This document shows positions 14,442 to 23,593 of a stretch of DNA of 23,593 nucleotides, piece after piece. The position numbers were made by a program, and so were the translations under genes. How positions within the stretch are numbered: position 1 is the first letter of the stretch; each line of letters begins with the position of its first letter. The stretch lies in the IMG/VR virus record IMGVR_UViG_3300030098_006613, positions 1 through 23,593 of that record, one strand, 5' to 3'. A model generated the notes under the pieces. The model did not search any database. It was not told the DNA's origin and was given only the letters and a program-made list of their open reading frames with translations. Origin of the DNA: a virus.

Positions 14442-15472
14442 TGCCTAAAAAAATAAAACCTGACTTCATGGATTATAATGATTCTTTTGGTATTTGGAAG
14501 AGGCGTCTTTATAACAACAATGGACTTCACAAGCTGCGCTTTTATGACATCACCAGAGGCACAGAGTTTACTTTTGTCGGCGGCGTTGAGGACTTTTCTG
14601 ACAGTTATACGTCTAACTGGACTGATGATGACGTTTATGGTAAACAAGATCCTATGGCAATCTTCGCTAACACACGTAGAAACATATCTCTCTCTTGTGT
14701 GTTGCCTGCCTATTCTTTCGTTGAAGCAGAGGAAATTCTCGCTAGATGTCAACTGATAGCATCAGGGATGTATCCTGATTATACACGTATCAATGGAATC
14801 AAGCTTTTAAAGACTGCGCCTCTGTGGAAGGTAAAATGGGGAAATTTAATTACAGGCGGAAGACAAAACTATGGAACCGCAAAGCGTTCAGGCTTAACAT
14901 GTAGAATAGATTCATTTGAGTACACTCCAGACTTAGAAGCTAACGTTTCTGTACTCGGCTCCTTAGCGCCTATGGTAACAAGAGCTAGCTTTTCTTTAAC
15001 TCCTTTCCACGAACACACCGCTGGTACAACTCACAAAAAGGCGGTGCGCCACTTTCCTTATAATCAGCGCAAGTGGAGCGACCAAGGGGGCATAGCAGAT
15101 CGTGGTATGGGCGACATCGCCGGCTTAGAGCAGCCAATCTATAGACTGGGAGTGGATAGCGTAGGGCTAACTATAACCCGCGTTGAGAAAGGGAAAAACA
15201 AAGGGAAATACATGGTCATTACGAACCCTCAAAAAAGCTCCAATACTACTGCCGAAGGCTACATAATTACCGAGAACCTAGCCAATGCTCTTAAGAATAG
15301 TGGTTATTATGCAGACCCGCTAAATCCCAAGAAGGGCGTGGAAGACCCGAGGGTGCCTGTTTCAGCTTTGCGAGATTACGAAGAGGGAAGAAAAGTTATT
15401 AAAGCGCTGCAAAGACAATACATCAAACAAGTAATGGACCCCAATGTCGAATGGGAAAAGAACAAGTACTAA
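14441..15472 (+). CDS. Baseplate tail-tube cap/initiator-like protein (gp48/gp54-type)
   Basis: A 343-residue protein whose ATG overlaps the tape measure stop. The first half resembles the tube fold used by baseplate tube-initiator proteins: HKLRFYDITRGTEFTFVGGV (about residues 29-48), a SDSYTSNWTDDDVYGKQDPM loop, then ANTRRNISLSCVLPAYSFVE and a helix AEEILARCQLIASGMYPDY. A further strand-rich part follows (GLTCRIDSFEYTPDLEANVS near 146-165). The W...DVYG..DP...Y/F..T.R.I pattern is common in phage proteins that sit between hub and tube. The C-terminal third is charged and probably an added domain. T4 gp48 is 364 and gp54 is 320 residues, so the length fits. Which of the two it represents cannot be decided here. 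Confidence 0.6.
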   Translation: MPKKIKPDFMDYNDSFGIWKRRLYNNNGLHKLRFYDITRGTEFTFVGGVEDFSDSYTSNWTDDDVYGKQDPMAIFANTRRNISLSCVLPAYSFVEAEEILARCQLIASGMYPDYTRINGIKLLKTAPLWKVKWGNLITGGRQNYGTAKRSGLTCRIDSFEYTPDLEANVSVLGSLAPMVTRASFSLTPFHEHTAGTTHKKAVRHFPYNQRKWSDQGGIADRGMGDIAGLEQPIYRLGVDSVGLTITRVEKGKNKGKYMVITNPQKSSNTTAEGYIITENLANALKNSGYYADPLNPKKGVEDPRVPVSALRDYEEGRKVIKALQRQYIKQVMDPNVEWEKNKY

Positions 15473-15484
15473 GGATTCACTCAT

Positions 15485-15826
15485 ATGCGAAGAAACAACT
15501 TAAGAAATAAATTTGTTAATGATACTGTAGAATACAGGAATATCTTAAAAAAGAAAAAAAGAGACTTCATTGTGCAGTTTAAAACCCCTATTCTGGAACA
15601 TATTGAGCCCGAAGATTATGATTTATTAGATATTGATGTCTATACGTGGCAACTTGGAGATCGTCTGTTTAAACTTGCCCACCAGTATTATGGTAGAGCA
15701 GACGCATGGTGGCTTATAGCGATGTTTAATAATCGCCCTACCGATCAACACTTTAGACCAGGGGACGAAGTTTATATCCCTACTAATTATTTACAAGTCT
15801 TGCAACTCATAGATATTACTGACTAA
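15485..15826 (+). CDS. Small LysM-like baseplate protein (gp53-like)
   Basis: A 113-residue protein with AAGGA at 15471-15475 overlapping the previous stop. Residues about 53-100 read as a LysM-type module: YTWQLGDRLFKLAHQYYG, then DAWWLIAMFNN, ending RPGDEVYIPT. The YYG...WW.IA..N.......PG....IP pattern is the one found in T4 gp53 and in tail protein X of P2-type phages, where the module acts as a structural part of the baseplate and is not an enzyme. T4 gp53 is larger (196 residues), so this is a shortened form. The basic N-terminus (KKKKR near 22-26) may anchor to partners. Confidence 0.7.
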   Translation: MRRNNLRNKFVNDTVEYRNILKKKKRDFIVQFKTPILEHIEPEDYDLLDIDVYTWQLGDRLFKLAHQYYGRADAWWLIAMFNNRPTDQHFRPGDEVYIPTNYLQVLQLIDITD

Positions 15827-15837
15827 AACGAGATATA

Positions 15838-18800
15838 ATGGCACCTTTTAACATTAGAAAAGCTCCCAAGATAGAACAATTTATGCGATTGTACTTGAAC
15901 GATCCGGCTACTTACTTGTTTCAAAAACCTGCCTCAAAGGTGATAGATTTTTCTGGAAAAAACGATCCCATTAAAGAAGCAGAGAAATCAAAAGAAATAT
16001 TTAAAAAAGTTGTAGGTTCATTATTTTTGGACGATCCAAATCTAAAGGTGACGATAGGAGATATACCAGGAGCCAAAGGAACCGCTACTGCGCCAGTCCC
16101 ATCTATCCCCGGTTTCGATGCGAGTGATATGAGAAATCTTTTCAAAACCGTCTTCGAAGGGAACGGTCAAGAGCAATTTGATCTCCACAGATCCATATCG
16201 TGGGCATATTACTTGTTGTGGTATCATTTGAAAAAAGATATTGATGCAGGTGACGAGAAAGAGATAAAAAGAAAACTAAGGATATTATGGGAAACCGAGT
16301 GGGAACGCACACCCAAAGACGGCATACAATTAGCTAAAGTTTTCGGCGGAGGCATGACAGAAAGCGATGCTAGTATTCATTCCGTATCCGACGCCCGACG
16401 ATGGACTAATTCCAAAACAGGCGAAAAACTTCCTTCTAATTTAATTATTCCACCCCCTACTAAAACTCCCAACAACACAGTGCCAGCAGTAGGCGTATAT
16501 TGGCGAGAAAATGGATTGCGTGGTTCAGAGATAAAAAACGCTCTTGCCACTAATGATTCCTCCCTAAGTGCAGAAGGTTTTACTAGTGCTCTTAAAAGCA
16601 AATTGCAAAGCAATGGTAATGTTTATCGTACATATGGAAGCTTCCGCATTTGTGCTTATTTTGAAAGGCATCGCTTAGATACTGTAGGTCAAAAAGACTT
16701 TTCAATAGTTAGAAGAGCCCCGAAATGGCTCAATGAACAAGTCGGACACCTGACGCCTAACGGTTTTTATTGGAACCGGGCAAGCAACTTTCCTGATAGA
16801 ATAAACCTGTTGTATAAAGACGCGGAAGACAGAGCGGATAAAATCGCTAGAAGCTTGGGGATAAAACTGGCAGACATGGACGTAGCTAGATCACAATATG
16901 GTCGCGCTTATCCTGGGTTCCCCGTCAGACAGCACACCTGGCGAGATACTAAGCTCTTCAACGACTTTGATGATATGATTTCTATGTATACGGACAGTGG
17001 CGATGACGGAACAAGGTTGATCTTTCCTGCTAACCTAAAAAAGCCCAAGGATTATTATTCACCCTATTTAGACAAAACGTACTCTACTACCGATGGTTGG
17101 CGCTATAGAAATTTTGGATATTCTGGCGGCGGCGCTATGCACAACATGAACCCCTGGGACGAAAGAATTCCACAATGGAGCAATATCGAAGAGGAAAGAT
17201 ACATATTAGATGAAAACAATAAGGCACTCACCGAGAAGATTATGGACCCAGGTAACTACGCAGTAGGGCTCAGCGAACATAAAAAAATACTTAACTCTCG
17301 GTCACGGCAGCAGCTTTGGGTGGCTTCTGCTATGGACCCTGAGATTGTGCAGACATCTATGCATGAAGTTGCGTGGTTTACATTGCTTGAGCCAGGACGC
17401 TATCCTGCTTTACAACCCTCTCAGGCTCTTCTTAACAAGTGCAAAAAAGCAGACGCATGGGAAGCCACTACTTTTACCGACGATTCTATTATTTGGTCTC
17501 CTCATAAATATAATGACGGACGACTAGGGTACGCCAAGTGGATGTCTAACGATAACACAGACAACGAACACGGTGGAAAAGTTGCTCAACTTTATTCTTG
17601 GGACCAAGATTCTGCCAAAGATGTATCCGAAGGGAAAGAGGCATGGGACAATGAAGGTGGTATAACCGTTAGAGGACAAAAACAAACGAATCCACTAACT
17701 CAGATGCAAACACTTCTCCAAAAGGGAAGCGCCTGGGGACGAGCCATCGGTAGACACAAAAATTATAATATGTTCGGTTGGATGTCCTCTATGTGGTATC
17801 ACGGGGAGGGGAACTCTGACCGCAGGAAGGTACGATTGACAGCCCCTCGTTTCATGGCTATGTTAAATGGATTTTATAATTTCGATCCTATCTTTTCTAG
17901 ACAGTTGCGATTCTCTATTACTCCAAGCTTGAGCTTTGAGTGGACCAAGTGGGAACTTGTAGATAGTCTCTATAATATTGAGTATGTCTCGTGGTTAGAG
18001 TGGAACACCCGCGACCAAGGCGGCGTCGGCTCCCAGGTCGCCACGAAAGGACCTAACGCCGGTTTACTGCCTCCCGCAGGACTAGATGAAGGACGCCGTT
18101 TGCTGCCTATTTTTGAGGTAGAGTGGAATTATTTCTTTCTTCAAACCATGCGACTTACTTCTTATTTCTTGTCTATGTTTATGGAAGGAATCTTTAGCTA
18201 TGGTGATGATCAAGGCAGAAATTGGCTTCCTTTTAAAGATGGCGATATAAATGATTCATTCATTGCTAGTAAATATGGAAAGAGACGAAAAGGACACGGC
18301 TGGGATGAGTGTACTGTCTCTAATTTCTATAAAATTTTGGTTTCTACTATATACCGGGCTGTCTTTTCATTTGCTGAGTTTGAAGCTGAAATTGAAGCTA
18401 TTAAAAAAGCCAACGATGCTTTATCGCCCGACGATCCCAGAGTTTCAGAAGACCGAGAAAATGTCGTACTAGATAACATGCAGTGCTTTCTTTTGAACAC
18501 TGCCGATGTTTTTGCTAAAATTCACCAAGTAGACAAGGTTGCCAATAAGTTTAGAACCCATTACTTGTTTACCAATGTTAAGGGTCCAAGTTCCAACTTT
18601 GCTAACTTAATTGGCTTCAAGCCAGAATCAACCACAGCTTTCTTAAACCTGTCTTCTAAAGATTTGGCTCAACTACAACCAAAAATTCGTCTTTTTAAAG
18701 AAAGAGTTGTGTATGATACAGATGTAGATCAATACGGCAATGCTTCTACCGGAGACCAAACAGGAAAGGTTCTGTATCGCAACACCTACGAAGTCCCTAT

Positions 18801-21210
18801 CTTGTTTGACCCTGTTGCCCTGGGCTCTTATGATGTAGCGCGTATAACGGCAGCAGGAGGACGCCAGCCCGGCGGCGGAATTCAAGAAATACGCTTCTCC
18901 CAACAAGGAGGACAAGAGATTGGGAATATCAATGAGACCAAAGAGGTGGAGATAAAATATTTTTTCAACAGTATTGAAGACATGTTTGTCAATTGGCCGC
19001 GTTATGAAATTAATCGTAAAGGAAATAAAATTAAATCTATTAAGGCGACCTATCCTTTTGGGAAGCGTAGCTTTGGAGCTAGAACTCCCTCATTTGATAA
19101 AAATAAATATAAAATTCAAGGTGAGGTTCCTTATTCTTCCGCCGCCGAATTATTCTTTGCGGTCCCTAATCAATTTTTAGCAGAGGTCCCTCAAGGTCTT
19201 GTGGACTTGAACAGCCCATCTCATGCTATTCTGTTGGAGCTTGGTTGGATGTGGTCAGAGCCGTTTGGAAAAAATCGACGTAAAGGAAGTGTGCTGAGAC
19301 AATTAAATGAACAAAAACTATCTCGCACCTACAAGCTCTCACCTACTGATACAGATTTTGAATTTATGGAAACTGGCGCGATTAAAGCAACAGTAAAATA
19401 CATAGCGTTTTCACACCATCTAAATTCTCTAGAAGAGAATAAGCTTTTTCCGGTATCTGGAATCATTGCTAAAGAAGTTAAGGATAATAAAGATTACCAA
19501 AAGCACATGAAAACAATCAATCGAATAGAAAAAAAATGGAAGGCTAATCCTAACCATGCGAGAACTGCTCAAGATATAGAGCAATACGAGAAAGCCAAAA
19601 CAGCTATTGATGCGCTCATCAAGGCAGCGAAAGAAAAACAATCGGCAAGATATCGTAACGAACAGTTGCAAAAGTTCATGAGAAGACTTACCGAAGCAGG
19701 CATGGTACACAGAGTATATATCCCAGCGCCCTTTTTAGGACAAAGAAGTGACAATAGAGTCGTCCGATGGTATCCCTATAGAAATATGACCTTGTTCAGG
19801 CGCTTTAAAAAGCACCTCGCAGACGAAGGAAGAAGACCCGATTCTCGCACACGTAATCGGCTCAACGCCATTAAAGAAGCTCTTAAGAGAGGTAAAAAGC
19901 CTGATCCAAATAAAAAAACTGGGGCGAAACTGCCCTGGGATGGACCAGAATGGCCTATTGATTTTATTTATTTTGGAGATTTAATTCATGTTCTTTTAGA
20001 ATACAATTGGATAAACTATGGCGACCATATCGAACCGCCAGAAAAGTCGGGACCGTACCGGATGCCTCATCTTAAACACATACACTTCATTCTAGGAAGC
20101 ATACAAATTCCTGTTATCAAAGGCGCTGGGTTCGCTCCTACGTGGGTAAGCTTATGTGATCTTCCGATTGTGGTGGATTTCTTGGGAGAATTTATTGTAA
20201 ATAACATAGCGACTACTGAAAATTACAACATGACGGTTTCTGATTTTATACTGCAATTTTTTAAAGATATTCTTTATAAATATTTTGATGAGACTTGCTT
20301 CATCACGCAACAAGGGCTAGATCGCGCCAAACCTGAAATTACGTGGTTTGACTTAATGGTGCCATTTACAAAAAGCGGAAAATACGATTACAGAAACGAC
20401 ATGGCTGAATTGATTTCGTCATTTCAGCCACTCATCAAATCGCCTGTTAACTCCAGCCAGGTAAACCCCCCACCTTTGCCCCGCGTGGAAGGTATGGGTC
20501 GGTTCCACAACAAGGCTAGATTCCGCACTATGTTTAAGCGTTACGAAACACAGATAAAAAAAACGAACCCAGCTTCAAAAAAAGGTAAGTCAGCAATGGT
20601 GCAATTTTGTTTCCTCGGTGCTCATGCAATTGCAGAAGGAACTTACAGCGCCAAGGAAGATAGAAAACAGAATATTCATCATTTCTACATGGGTCGTGAT
20701 TTAGGTCCGGTGAAGAAGATTCAATTTAAATCAGAACAGATAAAAGGTATGTCCACTGCGTTATTGCTCGGCGGCACCAAACAATTTAAACACGCCGTAG
20801 ACCAAAGCACAATTGAAGCGAAGATGATTATTCCTCGTGTATTTAACGCAGACGTAACTTTAGTAGGAAACACGCTTTTTGAAACCGGTCAAACTTTCTT
20901 TGTAGATCCGGTTCTTGGAACTTCGTTAGGCATGACAGGCAAAAAGAAGCAAAAAGGTTTTAATATTATTGAACAGACGGGCTTGGGGGGTTACTACTAT
21001 ATTACCAAGATTGATACTATTATCGCCCCAGGAAGATATGAGACTGTTTTAGAAGGCAAGACGGACAAAAGTGCGTCCCGAGAAACAGTCACGCAAGCTT
21101 CATTTAATCCCAAAGACATGGAAAAGAAAGTCAAAGAAGCCCTTGAGGCTGGAAAAGAACAGTTCGATGGCATGCTGAAAGACGCCAAAGACAAAATGAA
21201 CCCTTTCTAG
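15838..21210 (+). CDS. Giant baseplate structural protein with hub-like C-terminus
   Basis: A 1790-residue protein, the largest in the window; I recognise no full-length family. The N-terminal 900 residues are rich in Trp, Tyr, Asn and Asp, with many short aromatic motifs. About 910-1330 has strands and charged helices (for example KEVEIKYFFNSIEDMFVNWP near 1032-1051). A Lys/Arg-rich helical linker lies at about 1220-1360. The region near 1400-1520 includes HIHFILGSIQIPVIKGAGFA and DFILQFFKDILYKYFDETCF. Residues about 1585-1745 contain MIIPRVFNADVTLVGNTLFE then FFVDP, and YYITKIDTIIAPGRYETVLE, a pattern like the closing domains of tail hub proteins (gp27/gpD-type). A helical tail ends the protein. 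Only a weak ribosome-binding site precedes it. It probably combines hub and wedge roles. No lysozyme or peptidase motif was recognised. Confidence 0.65.
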   Translation: MAPFNIRKAPKIEQFMRLYLNDPATYLFQKPASKVIDFSGKNDPIKEAEKSKEIFKKVVGSLFLDDPNLKVTIGDIPGAKGTATAPVPSIPGFDASDMRNLFKTVFEGNGQEQFDLHRSISWAYYLLWYHLKKDIDAGDEKEIKRKLRILWETEWERTPKDGIQLAKVFGGGMTESDASIHSVSDARRWTNSKTGEKLPSNLIIPPPTKTPNNTVPAVGVYWRENGLRGSEIKNALATNDSSLSAEGFTSALKSKLQSNGNVYRTYGSFRICAYFERHRLDTVGQKDFSIVRRAPKWLNEQVGHLTPNGFYWNRASNFPDRINLLYKDAEDRADKIARSLGIKLADMDVARSQYGRAYPGFPVRQHTWRDTKLFNDFDDMISMYTDSGDDGTRLIFPANLKKPKDYYSPYLDKTYSTTDGWRYRNFGYSGGGAMHNMNPWDERIPQWSNIEEERYILDENNKALTEKIMDPGNYAVGLSEHKKILNSRSRQQLWVASAMDPEIVQTSMHEVAWFTLLEPGRYPALQPSQALLNKCKKADAWEATTFTDDSIIWSPHKYNDGRLGYAKWMSNDNTDNEHGGKVAQLYSWDQDSAKDVSEGKEAWDNEGGITVRGQKQTNPLTQMQTLLQKGSAWGRAIGRHKNYNMFGWMSSMWYHGEGNSDRRKVRLTAPRFMAMLNGFYNFDPIFSRQLRFSITPSLSFEWTKWELVDSLYNIEYVSWLEWNTRDQGGVGSQVATKGPNAGLLPPAGLDEGRRLLPIFEVEWNYFFLQTMRLTSYFLSMFMEGIFSYGDDQGRNWLPFKDGDINDSFIASKYGKRRKGHGWDECTVSNFYKILVSTIYRAVFSFAEFEAEIEAIKKANDALSPDDPRVSEDRENVVLDNMQCFLLNTADVFAKIHQVDKVANKFRTHYLFTNVKGPSSNFANLIGFKPESTTAFLNLSSKDLAQLQPKIRLFKERVVYDTDVDQYGNASTGDQTGKVLYRNTYEVPILFDPVALGSYDVARITAAGGRQPGGGIQEIRFSQQGGQEIGNINETKEVEIKYFFNSIEDMFVNWPRYEINRKGNKIKSIKATYPFGKRSFGARTPSFDKNKYKIQGEVPYSSAAELFFAVPNQFLAEVPQGLVDLNSPSHAILLELGWMWSEPFGKNRRKGSVLRQLNEQKLSRTYKLSPTDTDFEFMETGAIKATVKYIAFSHHLNSLEENKLFPVSGIIAKEVKDNKDYQKHMKTINRIEKKWKANPNHARTAQDIEQYEKAKTAIDALIKAAKEKQSARYRNEQLQKFMRRLTEAGMVHRVYIPAPFLGQRSDNRVVRWYPYRNMTLFRRFKKHLADEGRRPDSRTRNRLNAIKEALKRGKKPDPNKKTGAKLPWDGPEWPIDFIYFGDLIHVLLEYNWINYGDHIEPPEKSGPYRMPHLKHIHFILGSIQIPVIKGAGFAPTWVSLCDLPIVVDFLGEFIVNNIATTENYNMTVSDFILQFFKDILYKYFDETCFITQQGLDRAKPEITWFDLMVPFTKSGKYDYRNDMAELISSFQPLIKSPVNSSQVNPPPLPRVEGMGRFHNKARFRTMFKRYETQIKKTNPASKKGKSAMVQFCFLGAHAIAEGTYSAKEDRKQNIHHFYMGRDLGPVKKIQFKSEQIKGMSTALLLGGTKQFKHAVDQSTIEAKMIIPRVFNADVTLVGNTLFETGQTFFVDPVLGTSLGMTGKKKQKGFNIIEQTGLGGYYYITKIDTIIAPGRYETVLEGKTDKSASRETVTQASFNPKDMEKKVKEALEAGKEQFDGMLKDAKDKMNPF

Positions 21211-21257
21211 GCTGAAAAAACATGCATGGTGAAGTAATTAAATAGAGGATTAAAAAC

Positions 21258-22517
21258 ATGGCAGTCGATGAATTTTTAGGTAGTTCTTTATTAAGCAGTG
21301 TGTCAAATTGGCAAGAGCGAGCCCTATACAAAGAAGAGGCAATGGCGCAATATGATAAGTTAAATCTTAGCGACACATGGTATGATAGTCCATTTTATGG
21401 GAAAGTAAATACTGAAGGTTGCTCCATTTTTCCCCGAGAAGAGTTCTTGACACAAATGGATTCTCCTCTCTTGATAATGGGTCTCGATTTTATCGAATAC
21501 GCTTACAGCAATCTTTATCGTACTTACCTGTTGGGTCTGAGCGCCAAGTATGGAATTAAAAATTTTAATTCTAATTTGGTAAACATTACACCTAAAAAAG
21601 GATTCGAATCAGTCCACAGTCTATATCACAAACATCAAAACGAGCTTTATAGTCTTTTCTTTGCTTACATTACGTCGACAAAACAAATAAGCAACAAGAT
21701 GTGTAGTTTGAAGAATTTTTTAAATTACTATTTTATCTTTTTGCGAACCATCATTGCAGACTTGCCAATAACCAAAACAGCCTTTATTAAAAGCAATCTC
21801 TGTCCCGTCAACATTTCAGGTTTGACCGTCGAGATCGGAGAGAATTTTTCCTACGATGATGATGAAGTCAAGAGTAACAAATTTTTGCAAGATCCTTTAT
21901 TCGATGATTATGTACGCCACGCTGCACGTCACGGCTTCTCTGTAGATAAAAACGCGCCATGGCGGCTTATTGCGAGGCTGTCCTCTAGTCCTATGAAGAA
22001 ATATATTTCTAACTTTACACTTGAAAACGTTTTCGATCGTTACTATTATAAATCATATAAAAGCGACTTTGATAATTTTAAAACAATAGCGGTCCAATTT
22101 TATAACACATTTCAACAAGAACAGCCAATCTTCACTAAGGTAGGGTTTTCAAAAAGTAGCGGAAAAATGCTAGTTAACACTCTGGAAAGAAAATATGCTG
22201 ACGATGATGAAGTCGCTTCAATTAGCAATATGTTCTGGCTCAACCACTATTACATAATTCGAACTTTAGAGCAAGGTTATAAAATTACCCCTTTACAAGC
22301 TAAAAACCAAGTACAACACCTGCTCCGCATCTTTAAAAGACGCGGACAAGAAGCAGCACTAGAAGCAATGGAAAAGAAATTTCTTAAACTTGATAAATTA
22401 GCAATACCGACAGAGAGAAGGAAGTATTTTAATTACGGTCCCCTTAATGTTCAAGGTGTGATTTATGAAGAAAAGAAAAATGAATTCCTCAACGAGCACA
22501 ATCAAAATAATTATTAA
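21258..22517 (+). CDS. Unrecognised 419-residue protein at end of tail operon
   Basis: The start is supported by TAGAGGAT about 9 bases upstream. The protein is helical and aromatic-rich. Notable pieces are YGIKNFNSNLVNITPKKGFE (about 95-114), an NYYFIFLRTIIADLP segment near 157-171, NAPWRLIARLSSSPMKKYIS near 233-252, VFDRYYYKSYKSDFDNFKTI, and a charged helical C-terminus. There is no signal peptide, no convincing membrane span and no catalytic motif that I can identify. It follows the giant baseplate gene by 47 bases and precedes the polymerase gene by 8, so it is probably co-transcribed with both. A minor virion protein of the baseplate is likely by position, but the sequence does not prove it. 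Confidence 0.6.
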   Translation: MAVDEFLGSSLLSSVSNWQERALYKEEAMAQYDKLNLSDTWYDSPFYGKVNTEGCSIFPREEFLTQMDSPLLIMGLDFIEYAYSNLYRTYLLGLSAKYGIKNFNSNLVNITPKKGFESVHSLYHKHQNELYSLFFAYITSTKQISNKMCSLKNFLNYYFIFLRTIIADLPITKTAFIKSNLCPVNISGLTVEIGENFSYDDDEVKSNKFLQDPLFDDYVRHAARHGFSVDKNAPWRLIARLSSSPMKKYISNFTLENVFDRYYYKSYKSDFDNFKTIAVQFYNTFQQEQPIFTKVGFSKSSGKMLVNTLERKYADDDEVASISNMFWLNHYYIIRTLEQGYKITPLQAKNQVQHLLRIFKRRGQEAALEAMEKKFLKLDKLAIPTERRKYFNYGPLNVQGVIYEEKKNEFLNEHNQNNY

Positions 22518-22525
22518 GAGGATAA

Positions 22526-23593
22526 ATGCTATTTCAAGTATTAGATGATAAAGAGGAGTGCGTATCTGTATGCCTTAACGGCAAGATTGTGCGTGACCCT
22601 TCGTTCGACAACCTTACCAAAACTTGGCGATGGTCGCCTTCCATTGGCGATGTTGATGTAGAGTGCGCTTTTCTTTATGCGAACGGCAAGAGTCTAAACG
22701 ACCTTTGTCCCCAGGATCTAAAAGAAGAGTGGAGCGCCCTATTAAAGAAGTTCGCCGCATTCAATACTGCATTCAAGCAAGCCAAGATTGAAACTAGGGA
22801 CGTTTGCCGAGACCTGCTTATACCCGACAGATATTTCAAAGAACTTTGCTTTTTTAAAGACAAAATTTCAGAACACGTCTTTGAAAACTATGAAAAGCCA
22901 TGCAACTATGACTTTCTCTATAATCTCACCAAAATCCTTGAAGAAATAAAAACACAGAAACTTAACATTGTTCCCTATGGTTTAGAAGACCGAATGTCTG
23001 CTTATAAGACCCGCAACTTCGCTCGAAAGTTAAAGCATCTTCAACCTTATATTAACTATGATATCTTTGGAACAATCACAGGGCGTCTCACCACAAAAAG
23101 AAATAGCTTCCCTATTCTTACCCTTGACAAAGACCATCGTCAAGTAATCCATCCTAATAACGATGACTTTATCGAACTAGACTTTAACGCAGCCGAGATA
23201 AGGGTGTTTTTAGCCCTTGCAGGCATTTCTCAACCAAAAGAAGACATTCATACCTGGATTAATGAAAACGTCTTTAAGGGGCAAAAGACTAGGGAAGAAA
23301 CGAAAAAGGCTGTTTTTGCTTGGTTATACAATCCAAAAGCATCCAACAAAAAACTTGAAGAACTATTTAAAAGAGATGAAGTAATTGCCAAGCATTACAA
23401 TGGCACACACGTTCATACGCCTTTCGGTCGCAAGATAGAAGCACCAGCAGACAAGGCACTAAACTACATTATCCAATCAACTTCGTCAGACCTTTTCTTG
23501 CGAAGAATGATTGAGGTTCACAAGAAACTTAAAGGAAAAAAGACAAAGATTGCTTTTTGTATTCACGATTCGCTTGTTTTAGATTATAATAGG
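22526..23593 (+). CDS. Compact family A DNA polymerase (3' end outside window)
   Basis: Reads from ATG 22526, 8 bases after the previous stop and with AAGAGGAT just upstream, through 356 open codons to the window edge. Family A motifs are clear. TGRLTTKRNSFPIL at 185-198 is the usual TGRLSS..PNLQ block. Motif A is DFNAAEIRVFLALAG, with catalytic D219. The O-helix TREETKKAVFAWLYNP (255-270) aligns R256, K260, F264 and Y268 with T7 R518, K522, Y526 and Y530. NYIIQSTSSD holds Q317. Motif C is CIHDSLVLDY, with D348 in HDS in place of HDE. The distance from K260 to D348 is 88 residues, against 132 in T7 and about 124 in E. coli Pol I, so the fingers are shortened. No DxE exonuclease motif is seen in the 150 residues before the polymerase core. 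It probably replicates or repairs phage DNA. Confidence 0.88.
   Translation, partial: MLFQVLDDKEECVSVCLNGKIVRDPSFDNLTKTWRWSPSIGDVDVECAFLYANGKSLNDLCPQDLKEEWSALLKKFAAFNTAFKQAKIETRDVCRDLLIPDRYFKELCFFKDKISEHVFENYEKPCNYDFLYNLTKILEEIKTQKLNIVPYGLEDRMSAYKTRNFARKLKHLQPYINYDIFGTITGRLTTKRNSFPILTLDKDHRQVIHPNNDDFIELDFNAAEIRVFLALAGISQPKEDIHTWINENVFKGQKTREETKKAVFAWLYNPKASNKKLEELFKRDEVIAKHYNGTHVHTPFGRKIEAPADKALNYIIQSTSSDLFLRRMIEVHKKLKGKKTKIAFCIHDSLVLDYNR

Noticed and set aside
1-23593. Search for tRNA genes, CRISPR arrays, insertion sequences, integrase or attachment sites
   Set aside because: None was seen by eye. Gaps between genes are too short for most of these, and no cloverleaf or repeat-spacer pattern was found.

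Overview
The window is a late structural block of a contractile-tailed (myovirus-type) bacteriophage. It has recognisable T4-type head and tail proteins but is clearly divergent from T4. Every supported gene lies on the + strand. Genes are tightly packed and mostly preceded by a good Shine-Dalgarno sequence, and no intergenic gap exceeds about 175 bases. There is no tRNA, CRISPR array, integrase, transposase or host gene. The moderately AT-rich composition and overall gene style resemble marine T4-like phages, but I cannot name a host from the sequence; that is an impression, not a measurement.

Layout. (1) 1-2938: head module, with the 3' part of an acidic prohead scaffold protein (gp22-like) and the major capsid protein (gp23), closed by a strong terminator. 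(2) 2939-3971: two small monocistronic units, a 157-residue beta-type virion protein and a threonine-rich basic protein; the first ends in a perfect UUCG-loop terminator. (3) 4023-6647: a connector run in the order gp13-like, gp14-like, gp15-like (neck and tail completion). (4) 6730-10461: an oversized tail sheath (1041 aa, gp18) and the tail tube (gp19). (5) 10485-11571: a gp26/PF12322-type baseplate hub assembly protein with two CxxC pairs. It ends in a run of seven T that could shift ribosomes into a 62-codon extension, and a 14-bp terminator hairpin follows. (6) 11616-15826: a conserved-looking 111-residue protein, the tape measure protein (824 aa), a tube-cap/tube-initiator-like protein and a small LysM-like baseplate protein. 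(7) 15838-22517: a 1790-residue baseplate protein with a hub-like C-terminus and an unrecognised 419-residue protein. (8) 22526-end: a compact family A DNA polymerase, cut by the window edge, starting 8 bases after the tail operon's last gene.

How it works together. Scaffold and capsid protein build the prohead. The gp13/14/15-like proteins close the portal and cap the tail. The tape measure sets the length of the gp19 tube, which polymerises on the tube-cap and baseplate proteins and is then wrapped by the gp18 sheath. Transcription units appear to be separated by hairpin terminators. Five of the starts carry a shared ATAACTATTTA-like motif about 20-50 bases upstream of the start codon, a candidate phage-specific late promoter. 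The points most worth following are the putative +1/-2 frameshift at the gp26-like gene, the reduced polymerase that lacks an exonuclease domain and has shortened fingers, and the repeated promoter motif.
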